Source of the DNA: Gnetum montanum
Taxonomy: Eukaryota; Streptophyta; Gnetopsida; Gnetales; Gnetaceae
DNA length: 64,000 nucleotides
Reading direction: 5' to 3'
Assembly: GCA_015680685.1 (NCBI GenBank)
Contig: MNCI01030886.1
Coordinates: 250,651-314,650, forward strand
The notes under the pieces were generated by a model, which was given only the letters and a program-made list of their open reading frames with translations, had not been told where the DNA came from and ran no database searches. Position 1 is the stretch's first letter, and each line of letters begins with the position of its first letter. This document shows, one piece after another, positions 23,945 to 35,816 of this stretch. Both the position numbers and the translations under genes were made by a program.

Positions 23945-24771
23945 TGATGAAATGTGTTTTTCATCTGCTTCAACGTTGAGTATTTGGCTTCGAGGTCTTG
24001 ATGCGATGTCGGGTATCCGACATCGGGGGGTATACATTGGCCTATAAATATAGTGCCTAGGCTCTCGATTTGGCAATCAGCTTTTTTTAGTTTTTAGTCA
24101 AAGTAGAAAAGCTCTTCCATTTTATTTTCTCCAAAGTTATAATATTTTCTAAGTGCTAGAAGGAGTCTAAGTGTGTACAGTTCTTTATTTGAATATTGAT
24201 GTACCTGAGTGTAGCAGTGTGATGGAAATAAAAACAACTATTTTGACAATCCTTGCAACAATGAAAATAGATTAATGATTCTTTTAATGTAGTTTACTTT
24301 CATGCACTTTACTTTTATGCATTTGAATTAAGCAATTACTTTCTAGTAGTTAATGAACACAAGCACGACCACTTCGAACATACATATAGTACTTGGTAAC
24401 CCAAAAACACTTAATGTTTAGTAGCCCAGTAGCACTATATGTGTTCAGGAAAGTGGGGTGGTTACTTGTGTTAGGATAGCTAGGCAGTAGATGAATTAGA
24501 TCTTCAATTACTTTATCTTTCATTCTTGTTGTAGGCGATCAAATTTATAAAACACAAAAGATAAAAAATCATGTACCTCAATTACACTTAAACCATACCC
24601 TTGAGCCTCACAAGTGTAGTTGGGAAGACAAAGAATTTTCTTAATGTCCATTTCACTTCCTAGAGGAACTAGTGCACTAGAGAACTATAGGTCCATGGCA
24701 TTCAATTGGATCACATGTAAACGCCTTAGTTATTGATATAGTTTTGCATAGGGGTACCTTGCCGCTTATCA
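23945..24771 (+). repeat. 5' LTR of element 2
   Basis: An 827-bp LTR runs from TGATGAAATGTG to CCGCTTATCA. The TATA box CCTATAAATATAG (24041-24053) lies 16 bp downstream of the palindrome CGATGTCGG-GTAT-CCGACATCG (24004-24025). It shares long blocks with 33188-34013, for example GGTATACATTGG and AAACACAAAAGATAAAAAAT. Many of the differences seen are transitions. Confidence 0.9.
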
Positions 24772-24930
24772 TTAGAATCATTGCTAAGGACCTTTTGGTT
24801 ATTTTGTGTGCTATCTAGGATTTAGTAAAAATTATTTAAATCGTTAGAACGAACCTTAGAGTCACATCACATCTTAAGATTACTACAACAAAATTTCAAA
24901 GCACATTGCATTCTTTATCATCTAATTGAA

Positions 24931-27200
24931 ATGTCTTCTTCTCACAAAAGTACTTCTCCGTCCAAGTCTGATGGAGTTCATTAGTCAATGCCTCAGCAAT
25001 ATCAAATGGTATGTGCTCATCCTAATGAGTATATACCCAATTTCACCTTCATCCTACATCAAGATGAATAGCTATGATGACATGGAGGGCAACATTATGT
25101 TGTCACTCGATCAATCTGTTCCTGCAATTCTTTACCAAGGACTTATCCATCTAGGTCTTCAAGAACATCATGTTGAGTATGTTGTGCAAGATAGTGATGC
25201 CAGGGATTATCATCCCACTAAATCACAACATCTCCAGGATCACTAGTTAGAGCAACATCATGAATTCATGAAGGGAAAAGGATTTAATGACTCCCCATTC
25301 CTGTTGTATAAAAATGAGGGTGGGGAATCTTTCTTTGGGGGTTTTTCATTCAATGAAATTCCTCTCTTTGATTTTGGTGATGGAGGTCAAAACTAGAACT
25401 TACAGTCCACGATTCACAATCCTAGTTTTGGTAAGAATGGATTCAATGACAAAGAAGGATCCAAAGAGGCAAGTCAAGGCAAGGATGCAAACAAGAAATA
25501 AGATCGTGATCATGGTTGCGATCACCGAAGAGGTGATAGTAGGAACTATAATGGTGCTAGTCCTCCTTCCTCTTCCCCTATGTCATCTTCTTTTTCTTCT
25601 TCTTCTAGCTCTAATCGCAACCACAAGAGGTGAGACTATGATGGAGGTGACCAAAATGACTGATGCACCAAAATGATTAAAATGATTGAAATGACTGTAG
25701 GGAAAGGCAAGAACAAGGGCATGGACATTCAAGAAAGGCACATTGCCATGAACAAAGGGGTAGTAGAGGGCACCATAGGCACCATGATCAAGGCCTTGAT
25801 GAACCTTTGCTTGCTACTTGAAGTACTTAATATCGTAGAGGTAGTACAAATTCCAACAAGGCATGTGAGGGATAGTCGAATCAAAATGTTAGACATGAAT
25901 AATATTCCTTGATTTGAAGGGGGAGATAACTTTGATCCGCAAAACTATCTCCAAGCTTTTCAAGATGCATGTGCCTTGCAGAATATAGAAAATGAGTGGC
26001 AAAAACTTAAGTTGTTCTCAAGGACACTCATCAAAGAAGCAGAGAACTAGTACTGGTCCTTAGAGCTAGAATCTATCAGACGATGGAGTACCATGCTTGA
26101 ATTATTCAATGATAAATATCAAACACATTCTAGAGTGACCAACTTGAGAAGGCAAACCTAAGGATGGAAACAAGAAACACATGAACCCTTAGATGCCACC
26201 ATTGGCTGATACTATTCCTTAACACACAAATGTCCTAGCCATGGTTATTCTCAATTGAATCAACTTCACCACATTGTATATAGGCTTCAATCAGAAATGA
26301 GAAGAACCCTTGATGTCTATGCCTAAGGACAACTATCAAAATTAATTTCTCATTAGATACAAAGATTAACTGAGTAGCTAGCTAAAGAGAAGGGCAAATT
26401 ATGAAAAAGAGAAAGTGCAAAAGAATATAATCATGATCCTTCCATTTGTAAGAGGAAGGTTCATTCTGTGACCATGAGGACAAATCCACATCTAATGGGG
26501 TGGTGAATAAGAAAACCTTGCAACTCCAAAAATATTAATCTAAAATCACAACCAAGGTTGATTAGTTATGGGACTCCATGAATAATAGATTTCAAGCTAT
26601 CCTAAAAATTGCTGAAGTATCCAAAGAATAGGGTAGTGATCATGAGCACAGGAGGCGTAAGGAAGTTGAACGTGCCAATCACAAAGGTAAGAGCAAGATT
26701 GCTACAATAGAAAAGGTTATGGAAAGTGAATTAGATGATGGTGGTGGATGTGACATCTGTTAGTATGAACATCCTAAGGGATGTTGCCCCATAATGTCAC
26801 ATCTATAGGAGTCTGAGGTGTATGCTTTAAATCCATAACTAACACAAAGGAAAACATCCAAAAGATTACTTTATTCTTAAGGTAATTCTAGGCAATTCCA
26901 CCAACAATAGCAATATCATCTAAGTGGAGCTCCACTGCAACCATATGAGCAGTATCAATAGTGGTAGCAACCGCAATCCTAGGTGTTGGCAACACCAAGG
27001 CAGCAATACCCTTATCGACAACTTGATCCATATGGTTACCACATTTAGCAACCCTTGTCTCCATGTGACTCCTCACTACCACCCTTTTCATTATTATTAA
27101 ACTCGTTCTCCACATGAAGGAAGGGATACCACCTCTTATCCTTATCCTCCTCTTTTCTGTGCACATGTTCCTCCTCCACCTTCATAGCTGCCACCTACTC
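24931..27200 (+). pseudogene. gag remnant of element 2
   Basis: Gag probably starts at ATG 24931 (MSSSHKSTSPSKSD), with a stop soon after. A basic, His/Arg-rich stretch follows near 25690-25860. The core block at about 25911-26040 reads FEGGDNFDPQNYLQAF and LKLFSRTLIKEAEN, the Athila Gag signature. Near 26749-26800 is the zinc knuckle CDIC-YEHPKGCC (C-x2-C-x3-H-x4-C) with a TAG inside it. The 26880-27200 region is P/Q/Y-rich. Multiple frame changes separate the segments. Confidence 0.7.
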
Positions 27201-27499
27201 CACCTATGCAAGGTGAATTAGTAGCTCAACCACAACAACACAATACCACTAGGGCTATTAATCTATAATTAGATCATCAACTAAGTGGGTCGAATACTTG
27301 ATTAAAGAAAAGACCTTTCTTTCGACCCTGCCATCCACCTAATCCCTCTCATACAGTTGTGATTGATAATCCTGCTCCTGCATCTTCCTCTGTATCAGAC
27401 ATCTTCGAGTCCCCTTCAAACCAAAATCTGCCTAAGATCCATACTTCCATGCTTACTCATACTATATCTGATTAGATCCACATTGGAAACCTTCCCAGG

Positions 27500-27890
27500 A
27501 AATTAGCCGATCTTGGAAGTCCTCTAATTTATTTGTAGATTACTAGGAATGAACCATGCAAGGCTCTCCTTGACTCAGGTGCTGATGTCAATTTGATCTC
27601 TCATGAGATGTATACTACATGGAACTTGCTTCCTCTCAAGAAGAGCAACATAAGATTAGAATTGGCAGACTAGTCCATCACTGTTCCCTTGGGATTAGTA
27701 GAAGACAGTATGACCATTGTCTGTGGGTGGTCTTATCTTGCAGATTTCCTAGTAATAAAAATGGAGAACTGCAAAGGAGATTTCCCAATCATCATGGGAA
27801 GGGCATGGCTTAGCACCATTGTTGCCAGAATGGGTATCAGAGATCTTTCCCTAGAAATATCTAAAGAAAATGCCTTCTAAAAGATCTAGA
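27500..27890 (+). pseudogene. Protease domain of element 2
   Basis: ALLDSGADVNLIS (27560-27600) keeps the catalytic D-S-G triad motif. It is followed by IRLELAD and VPLGLVEDSM, then GDFPIIMGRAWLSTIVARMG (27778-27837). These are the conserved LADRS-PLG-EDV-type and PII-GR-FL-T-type blocks of Athila proteases. A TAG lies within the LAD-S block. The 63- and 64-codon open stretches near here are pieces of this domain in two frames. Confidence 0.8.
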
Positions 27891-28379
27891 AGAAGATAGT
27901 TCCATGCATCATGTACAATGATACTAGGTACAATTGTGTGCAAAAACTCTAGGTCATAAAGCAAGCATCTATCTCTTCATGCAAGCAGTGTGCACTAGAA
28001 GCAGAAATCCAAAAGTGTTTATACGTAGTAGCCATAAAACAGGAGGGTACCTAGTGGTTGACTACTGATTTTGAGAGCAACACACATTGCATGGAACTGA
28101 CTAAGAGCCTAACATGTGCATATGTCACAAGCATGGATGAACTAGAGCAAATTTATCACCAACTCTCTGATGATACAAAGGATGATACCTACTGGTGAGA
28201 GTTCGAAACTTCTAAAAATTTTAAACAAGAGCCCCTTGAATTGAAAATGCTACTGGCCAAAATGGAATATGTGTTTTTAAAAAATGGAAAGTTGATCATA
28301 ATTAATGCAAATCTTGCTCCAAAGCAGAAAAAGATGCTATTGAAGGTAGTTGAAAAATGGTCAGTAGCTTTTGCTTAGT

Positions 28380-29300
28380 CATATCATGAACTCACAAGGA
28401 TTGATCCTAGGATATGCTAGCATGGCATCTACACTGATCTAGCCATGAAGCCAAAAAGATAGCCACAAAGGTGATTGATCCCAAACTAAAGCAAATCATC
28501 AAAGAGAAAATCAAGTAACTCCTTAAGGTAGGGTTCATTTATCCCATTGCGAATAGTGAGTGGATTAGTCCACTCATGATTGTGCCAAAGAAAGGTGGTA
28601 AGTGGTGGGTTTGTATTGATTTTTGACTGCTAAATATGGCAACATGCAAAGATCATTTTTCGTTGTCATTTGTTGACCAGGTGCTAGACAAAATATCTGG
28701 GCATTGCTACTATAGTTTTCTAGATGGTTATAGTGGCTATAACCAAATTCAAATTACACCAAAGAACCAAGCAAAGACAACATTCACAAGTCCCTAGGGG
28801 ACTTTTGCATATCGCAAGATGTCATTTGGTCTATGCAATGCTCCTACTACATTCCAACACCTGGTTCTGAGCATTTTTCAATAGCAAATTGGTAGTGGTG
28901 TGGAAGTCTTCATGGATGACTTCTCCACTTATGGAGCTACATTTGAGTAAGCCCTGGATCACCTTGGGCAAGTATTAAAATGATGTGTTAAAATCAACTT
29001 GTGGCCCAATTGGCAAAAAAGTCACTTAATAGTCTAGGAGGTCATTGTATTGGGGCATAGAATATCACAAGTAGGAATTGAGGTAGACCCTGGGAAAATA
29101 AAGGTCATCTAAGGAATAACCCACCAACCAAAAATTGTCAAAGATGTTTGATCATTCCTTGGACATATTAGTTATTACTGATGATTCATAGAGAATTTCT
29201 CTAAGATCACAAAATTGTTGGTAGAGCTAATAAAGAAAGATGCTCCCTTTGTCTAGATTGTAGAATGTGAAAAAGCATTTTAGCAACTAAAAGAGAAACT
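28380..29300 (+). pseudogene. Reverse transcriptase of element 2
   Basis: The + strand reads IVPKKGGKWWVCIDF at 28584-28625 and FLDGYSGYNQIQI at 28720-28755. PFGLCNAP-like MSFGLCNAPTTFQ follows at 28823-28855, and the catalytic VFMDDFSTYG at 28906-28935. Downstream are IVLGHRIS (29045-29070) and SFLGH-SYY (29150-29180), the usual RT thumb and connection signatures of gypsy elements. The MDD catalytic triplet itself is intact, but several TAG/TGA codons interrupt the frame. Confidence 0.85.
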
Positions 29301-29710
29301 TGTAGAAACTCCAATCCTACAAGCACTTGATTGGTCTAGACCATTTCATATCATGACAGATGCATCAAATTATGCCTTAGGAGTTGTGCTTATGTAGTTA
29401 GATGATAAGAAACATCCATACTACATCCACTGCACTAGCTAAAGCATTGTGGATGCACAACTAAACTACACCACTACAGAAAAAGAATTGATGATAGTGG
29501 TGTTTACTCTAGAAAATTTTAGGCATTATTAGCTTAGATACAAGGTGTTTGTGCACATGGACCATAGTTTCATCCACTTCCTAATGAACAAGCCAACGGT
29601 GAGACCTCATGTCATATGGTGGTTGGTGATCTTACAGAAATTCGATCTTATGATGGTAGATTGAAAGGGCACTGAGAATGTGGTCACTGATCATTTTTCT
29701 TGGTTGTGAT
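29301..29710 (+). pseudogene. RNase H domain of element 2
   Basis: Directly after RT come ILQALDWSRPFHIMTDASNY (first catalytic D in T-D-A-S), ALGVVL, and NYTTTEKELMIVVFTLENFR (conserved E). HMDHSFIHFLMNK stands where the third strand's TDH is expected. GTENVVTDHFSWL matches the final G-x-x-N-x-x-A-D-x-L-S-R-L motif. A few stops are present. Confidence 0.85.
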
Positions 29711-29879
29711 GGGATGACAAAGAGGAACAAAACCCACTATCTGATATGTTTTTTAATGAACTCCTCTTTGTTAGGGCTATAACTAAACAATTGCCCAATG
29801 GGCCTAAATGGTATGATGGCATTCTCACCTATCTTCTTACTCAGTAGATGCCATAAGGGTTGGACCACTGGAAGAAATA

Positions 29880-31060
29880 GTAGTTTCTTCACTAGGTAAA
29901 ACACTTCATGGACATCAACGGACACCTCTACAAGGTGCATGTCGATGGCCTGGTTCATTGGTGTGTCCCTGATGCTGATCAATTGTGCATTCTCCAAGAT
30001 GTTCATGAAGGTCCTTGTGGAGAACACTATGCTAGGACACACACATCTATTAAAATCCTAATGGTAGGGTACTATTGGCCAACAATCTTCAAGGATGCTC
30101 ACCATTATGTTTGCTCTTATGAATGATGCCAACAAGATGGTGGAATGACTACTTAAATTGAGGGACCTCAATAATGAATTCAACCACTATAGCCCTTCAA
30201 TATTTGGGGCATTGATTTCATGGGTTCCATCATGCCCATGTCAAATGGAAACGTGTACATCATAGTCACTGTTAACTATTGTATGAAATGGGTAAAGGTA
30301 GCAGCCATCATTGACTTTACATCTTCTATCACTACTTGATTTGTACAAAAAAATGTTGTAAATAGGTTTAGTGTGCCACATGCATTAATTTCTAATAATT
30401 GAACTCACTTTACAGGCACTACGTTTTGGAAGCTCATGCAACACTTAGGGGTTGAACATAAACTCACAACACCTTACCATCCCCAAGCTAATGGTCAAGC
30501 TAAGGTTATCAATACTGAAATCATAGGCATTCTAATAAGAACTATTAGTAATTATAGGAAAGACTAGAGCACAAAACTCAATGATGCCCTTTGGGCCTAC
30601 TACTTAACATGGAAACTTCCTATAGGCTACTCTCCCTATGAGCTTGTGTACAAAAAATTACCAATACTTCCTATTCAATCTGAGCTCTATACACTTTCAA
30701 TAGCTTATGACCTTGACCTTGACTTGAGTTTATCCTAAAAAGAAAGACTAATGAATCTCAACTTGTTAGATGAAATTTGATTGGTAACCCTATCATCCAA
30801 CGAGTTGCACAAGGCCTATAACAAAAAGTGTCATGACCTAAAAATTAGAAAAGTCAAATTCCAACTAGAATATAAGGTTCTCTACTGGAACCCCACACAT
30901 GTACCTCAATGAACTAAGTTCCAAATGTTGTGGGAAGGACCTTACATCACTTACAAAACTTTTCCTTCTCAGGCCATGATAATCTACAAACTTGAGAGCC
31001 CAAAGAAAGAAACAGCTAGTCAACATCCAACAAATCAAACCTTTCCATCAACCTAAGCCA
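29880..31060 (+). pseudogene. Integrase of element 2 (Athila type)
   Basis: A zinc-binding H-H-C-C region at about 30000-30140 includes HEGPCGEHYARTHTSIKIL, YYWPTIFKDAHHYV and a C-x2-C pair. The core begins PFNIWGIDFMGSIMPMS (30197-30247). The second catalytic Asp region reads ISNN-THFTG, so the usual SDNG has become SNN plus a stop. TPYHPQANGQAKVINTEI (30472-30525) carries the third catalytic residue. KLNDALWAYYLTWKLPIGYS and YELVYKK (30570-30660) are diagnostic of Athila integrases. The tail reads VLYWNPTHVP and KFQMLWEGPYI. Confidence 0.85.
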
Positions 31061-33187
31061 ACTAATACAACAGGAGCCTCATCGGATGGACAACCATGCT
31101 CCATATTTCAGATCTCCTTTTTTCAACTTAGTCGTGGAGGAGATGGTCACCCATGCTAACCATATAAGTGGCTCCTTACGTTTTCAATTTTTTATTTTAC
31201 ACATTCTTTACTTTACATCTTCTTATTTTCATGTTATTAATCTTTTCTAATTTTTGGTTTACACCATTGTTAGTACATTTGCTATTTCTTGAATATTTTA
31301 CACCTTCCTTTATATTTTATTTTGTTTTATTGTATTTTGTGTGATTTTCTAACTTTTTGTTGATAAGTGCCAAAAACAATGGTAATGCATTGCTTGATGG
31401 TGGTATGTACTTTCTTGTTATTTGATTGTTGGTATCTAGATTTTGGCTTTGAATTTCATTACGGATGATTGGGACATGGTTTCTTTTACATGCAATAGGT
31501 AGTGAGTCCACGACATCCACCCATCCACAAACTCTATGGTTTTCCTTGTTCTAGAAATGTGGAGTCCCTTTTTCATTTATAAAACTATAACAAAATTGTG
31601 ACTTTGGTAGTTTCCAGAATTGGAAAGGATTCAAAGGTTTGAACAGGGTGTGGCTTCAGGGGGATTTGGTATTCTTTGTGCCTTTCTATTTGCCTGGGTG
31701 CATTGGTGTTTTCATGGATTTTTTACCATTTCGTGTCAACCAATAAAAGTAAGTTGAATTAGTCCTTTCATGGTGTGGTTCTCATCAAAAAAAAAATAAT
31801 GAGAATTCAAAAGCACATCCCTTAGATAAAATAAATGCACACATCTTTGCATGGTGTGGTTCTCATCAGAAAAAAATGATGGGAATTCAAAGCACATCCC
31901 TTAGACAAAATAAATGCATACCTCTTTGCATGGTGTGGTTCCCATTTTAGGAAAACAATGGGAATTTAAAACACATCCTTTAGACAAAATAAATAAGCTA
32001 CAAGCACTAGTTATGGGACTAGTCCCCTCTAACTAAGGTCCTTTCTCACTTCCTACTTCTTCTTTTTTCTCTAATAAGGAACGGTAGTTGTTCTGTGGGA
32101 GCACTCTTATGTCTTAAGGGATAGACTAGTCTTAGAATGGTGATGAGAAGTCATTGAACATGGTTGGTTTTGGTCTGGACTAAGGATGAATCCTATCAAG
32201 TCATTTAACCACAAAATCCACAAGGAACTTCATGTGACCTTCATCAAGGACTCCATTCCATTCTCTCTCATCCATTTATGCTTTCCATGTCTCACTTATT
32301 GCCAATTTCATGTTCTTGTTCAATGTCCTAATTTGATGTGTCAGAATTCTTAGTTAGCTTCTTTCGAGTTTGTACTTAACCTTCTATAACCATTAATCAT
32401 CCATGGAGCCCATGAACTCTTTGGTTTGAAGTTATGTAAGGGCATAAAAGGCATGTGCCTACTTTGGGGAGGACCCACTTGTATATCTTTTGATTGGGTT
32501 AGTTAAGTTCTTTACCCTTAGATACTCTTACAATCAAATTCTTTTTGTTTACCCCATCGATGACATCCAATTGTGTACATCTTTACAATAGTTTTTAGTG
32601 AGCCTTCCTTTTTATTGTTGTGAATTCTTACACCCTGTTCAAATATCTTCCTTGAGTTGAAATTTTTCAAATTTAATGAATCGATTATCTATTCTGTCCT
32701 ATTTGTCAGTCTTCCTGCTAACACTACTAAAGGAATCAGTCTATCATAATCACAACTTAGCTGAGTGTAATCACTAATGAGACAAGGAATTTAATAGCTA
32801 TGTATTACACATTGCATAGTAATTCATGATTATGTTGTGATGATAGTGGGAAGCATGGATTGGAAGCTAAACTATCTTCACCAAGGATGATGTGACAATA
32901 TCACACAATGAGGACCATTCATGATCGTTGAATCTTCTCTCTCATTCTTCAACTACCAAGAGGTGTTGGATGTCAATGTTATCCAAGGTGTTCACTTCTC
33001 TTATCATGAACACCCAATTTTGTAAAAAGTTGTAACTCTACACACTTGGGCTCTCAGAGCTTGTTATTCCATTTGAGTCAATTTGTATGTTAGTCAATAA
33101 TCCCATACCTACCCAATATTTTGTAAAGAACTTGTTCCTCCTCCTCTTCTTCACTTGAGGATGAGTTTTCATTCAGTCATGGAGGTA
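31061..33187 (+). other. 3' non-coding region and purine tract of element 2
   Basis: No coding domain is seen. Three diverged units of about 80 bp start with CATGGTGTGG at 31769, 31850 and 31929. Each contains a small hairpin, such as TTCTCATCA against TGATGGGAA across an A-rich loop. The region ends GTCATGGAGGTA (33176-33187), corresponding to the purine tract GTGGGGGTA of element 1. It is collinear with 1-1535. Confidence 0.7.
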
Positions 33188-34013
33188 TGCTAAAATGTGT
33201 TTTTCATCTGCTCCAATGTCAAATATTCGACGTTGAGGTCTTGATGTAATGTTGAGTATTTGACGTCAAGGGGTATACATTGGCTTATAAATATAGCACC
33301 TAGGCTCCTAATTTGGTAATTATTTCTTTTAGTTTTTAGTCAAAGTAGCGAAGCTCTTACAGTTTATTTTTAACAAAGTTAGAATATTTTCTGAGTGCCT
33401 ACAGAAGGAGTCTAAGTGTGTATGATTCTTTGTTTGAACACTAATGTACTTCAGTATAGTAGTGTGACGGGAATAAAAACAAACTCTTTTGACAATCCTT
33501 GTAGCACTAAGAATATATTAATATTTCTTTTAATGCACTTTACTTTAATGCATTTGAATTAAGCAATTACTTTCTAGCAGTTAATGAACATAAGCACGAC
33601 CACTTTGAACATACATATAGTACTTGGTAACCCAGCAACACTTAACGTTTAGTAGCCTAGCAACACTATATGTATTTAGGATGTGTCCAAGAAAGTCAGA
33701 TGATTACTTGTGTTAGGCTAGCTAGGCAGTAGATGAATTGGATATTTAATTACTTTACCTTTCAATCTTGTTGTAGGCGATCAAATTTATAAAACACAAA
33801 AGATAAAAAATCATGTACCTCAATTACACTTAAACCATACCCTTGAGCTTCGCAAGTGTAGTTGGGAAGACAATGAATGTTCTCAACCTCCATTTCACTT
33901 CCTAGATAAACTAGTGCATTGGAGGACTATAGGTCCATAGAATTCAACCTAATTGCGCTTAAATGCCTTAGTGATTCATATGGTTGGGCATAGGGGTACC
34001 TCGCTGCTTATCA
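33188..34013 (+). repeat. 3' LTR of element 2
   Basis: An 826-bp LTR runs from TGCTAAAATGTG to CTGCTTATCA and is homologous to 23945-24771. It keeps the TATA box GCTTATAAATATAG (about 33284-33297). The upstream palindrome of the 5' LTR is here decayed into GATGTAATGTTGAGTATTTGACGT-like sequence. It is followed by CATTG, the target-site partner of CATTA. Confidence 0.9.
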
Positions 34014-34319
34014 CATTGTGTACTACTGAACTAGCCTAGATTGATAGGAGAATTATTTGAATAGTCCCAATGGCATTGTAATATGGATATATTTTTCTAG
34101 ACTAATGGAGTAATAAGGGCTTGCAAAAGACCTAATGGAAAACTGTGATGAGTTGATTATGGTTTTTACTTATATTATGTTGTGTATAATTTTTATCTTT
34201 GTGGTGGGACAAGTGGATTAAATCGTTATCATTATTGGCTTGGGCTAGTAATGCTTGATTACATGTATGATGAGGATGAAGGTATATCATGGATGTGGAT
34301 TCTAACATGTTTTGTAGGA

Positions 34320-35195
34320 TGATTAATGAAGTGTCAATAAGTTAGCTACATCAATGCATACCCATTGATACAACCTTGTTGATGTATCCCAAGATGCTCT
34401 GGCATATGTACGTTGACACTAATCCTCCTGAAGCTTATATAAGTGTGCACATGAGCCACATTTATGGCATTTTTTGGTCAATCCCTTAGTCAAACTCTTG
34501 TAATTTTCTCCTGTAGAACTTAGTGAAATTTTTCGTCTAAAGGCCTATAGTGTGGATTGAATTAATTGTATAGAATTTTATTCAAGTGTAATATGTTCTT
34601 AAACATAGTTGCATGAATGACAATAAAATCATGATTTCTTCTCTTCATTGTATGAACTAAGCATACTTTCCAACATTCTAATTTAAATGTAGTTTACTTT
34701 CTTGTACATAAGCATTTAATATTATAATTCATAAGTAACATGAGTAGGACCACTTCAAGCATAATATACTAATGCTTGGTAATCCCAACAGTGAATACTT
34801 AGTACACCCAGCAGTAAATACTTGGTAGCCTAGGAGCATTAGTATACATTCATGATGTGTATGGAAAGTGGGAATGGATGCTTCACATTTAGGATAATTT
34901 AATTAATTAATTAGTAAAGTTAAATATTTCAACCCTTCCTTCATTTAATCATTTTACAGATAAAGAAAATCATAAATTTTATTAAAAAGTAATAAATATC
35001 TTATACCTCAATCACACTTAGCCATATGAACAAAGTTAACATGAGTGATGATTAGGAAGATAACAACCAGTATTTACATGTTTTACCATCTAAGGATATA
35101 GGTCACTTAGGTAAACAAAGTCCATGGAATTCAACTAGATTGTGTGTACATACTAGTGATTTATATAGTTGGGTAGGAATACCCACTACTCATCA
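34320..35195 (+). repeat. Solo LTR inside element 6
   Basis: An 876-bp LTR of the same TGATRA...TCATCA family runs from TGATTAATGAAG to CTACTCATCA. It has the TATA-like GCTTATATAAGTG (near 34433-34445) and U3 repeats such as CATTGATACAACC and GTTGATGTATC. Internal landmarks match the others: CATTTAATATTATAATTCATAAG, and TTGGTAATCCCAACAG followed by TACTTGGTAGCC. No clear target-site duplication was seen (TAGGA before, CTAAA after). Confidence 0.7.
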
Positions 35196-35816
35196 CTAAA
35201 ATTTCCTATGTGTCACAATCCAACTTCACAATGCTTGAATTCAAATTGATTAGGAATCCTCTATGGCTTATCCTTACTCAATCACATTGGACTAGCATAT
35301 GTTTTCTTACCAGTAATACTAGTATAGCTAAACCTATTGACGTTATGTAGGCAAAGCGATTGTGGAGTTCCATGATTTATCTTAATGTTACGAGTTTCCA
35401 TAAGATGAACCCTTTAGAATATGTTTTATGCCATTGTTAATTGGATAATCATGGGTTGAGTACATGAGACTAATCATTGTTTAGTATTGATGTAGTTTGA
35501 TAGGTTATACTGGATTTAATGGTGACCATTGAATTACATGATTCATGTTAAACTAGAGTTTCATAAGTTACTTATGAATTGTTGTGATTGATTTTTTCCC
35601 ATCTATTTCGTGATTTAATATGCATGATATAACATTGATGATAATTTTATGCTCATGATCATGCTTACTTAAGGATTAATCTATTTATCGAGATGTTTAG
35701 TAATATTATCTCATTGATGTGGATTAGTTATGGAGTTTTATTTCCTTCAGGTTTTTTTTAGTTCTTATCCTTACGTAACATCCTACCAAGCCTTGCCTAG
35801 GTTAAGGGGTGTTACA

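Larger units (their letters stand above)
23945..34013 (+). mobile_element. Athila-lineage Ty3/gypsy element 2
   Basis: A structurally complete element of 10.07 kb has 5' LTR 23945-24771, gag-pol 24931-31060, a 2.1-kb 3' non-coding region, a purine tract and 3' LTR 33188-34013. The flanks CATTA (23940-23944) and CATTG (34014-34018) form a 5-bp target duplication with one A/G difference. The pol order PR-RT-RH-INT and the protease and integrase motifs place it in the Athila lineage. Stops and frameshifts are spread throughout, so it is dead. Confidence 0.88.
22094..35816. mobile_element. Large TGTAACACCCC-ended LTR sequence (element 6), itself interrupted
   Basis: The inserted unit begins TGTAACACCCC (22094) and ends GGGGTGTTACA (35806-35816), a perfect 11-bp terminal inverted repeat typical of some plant gypsy LTRs, such as Tekay/Del types. 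Its own sequence comprises 22094-23944, 34014-34319 and 35196-35816, about 2.8 kb, with no second internal terminus seen, so a solo large LTR is most likely. Flanks TTTTT (22089-22093) and TTTTG (35817-35821) form a plausible target-site duplication inside the H accessory ORF. No gag-pol sequence was recognised in these parts. Confidence 0.65.
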
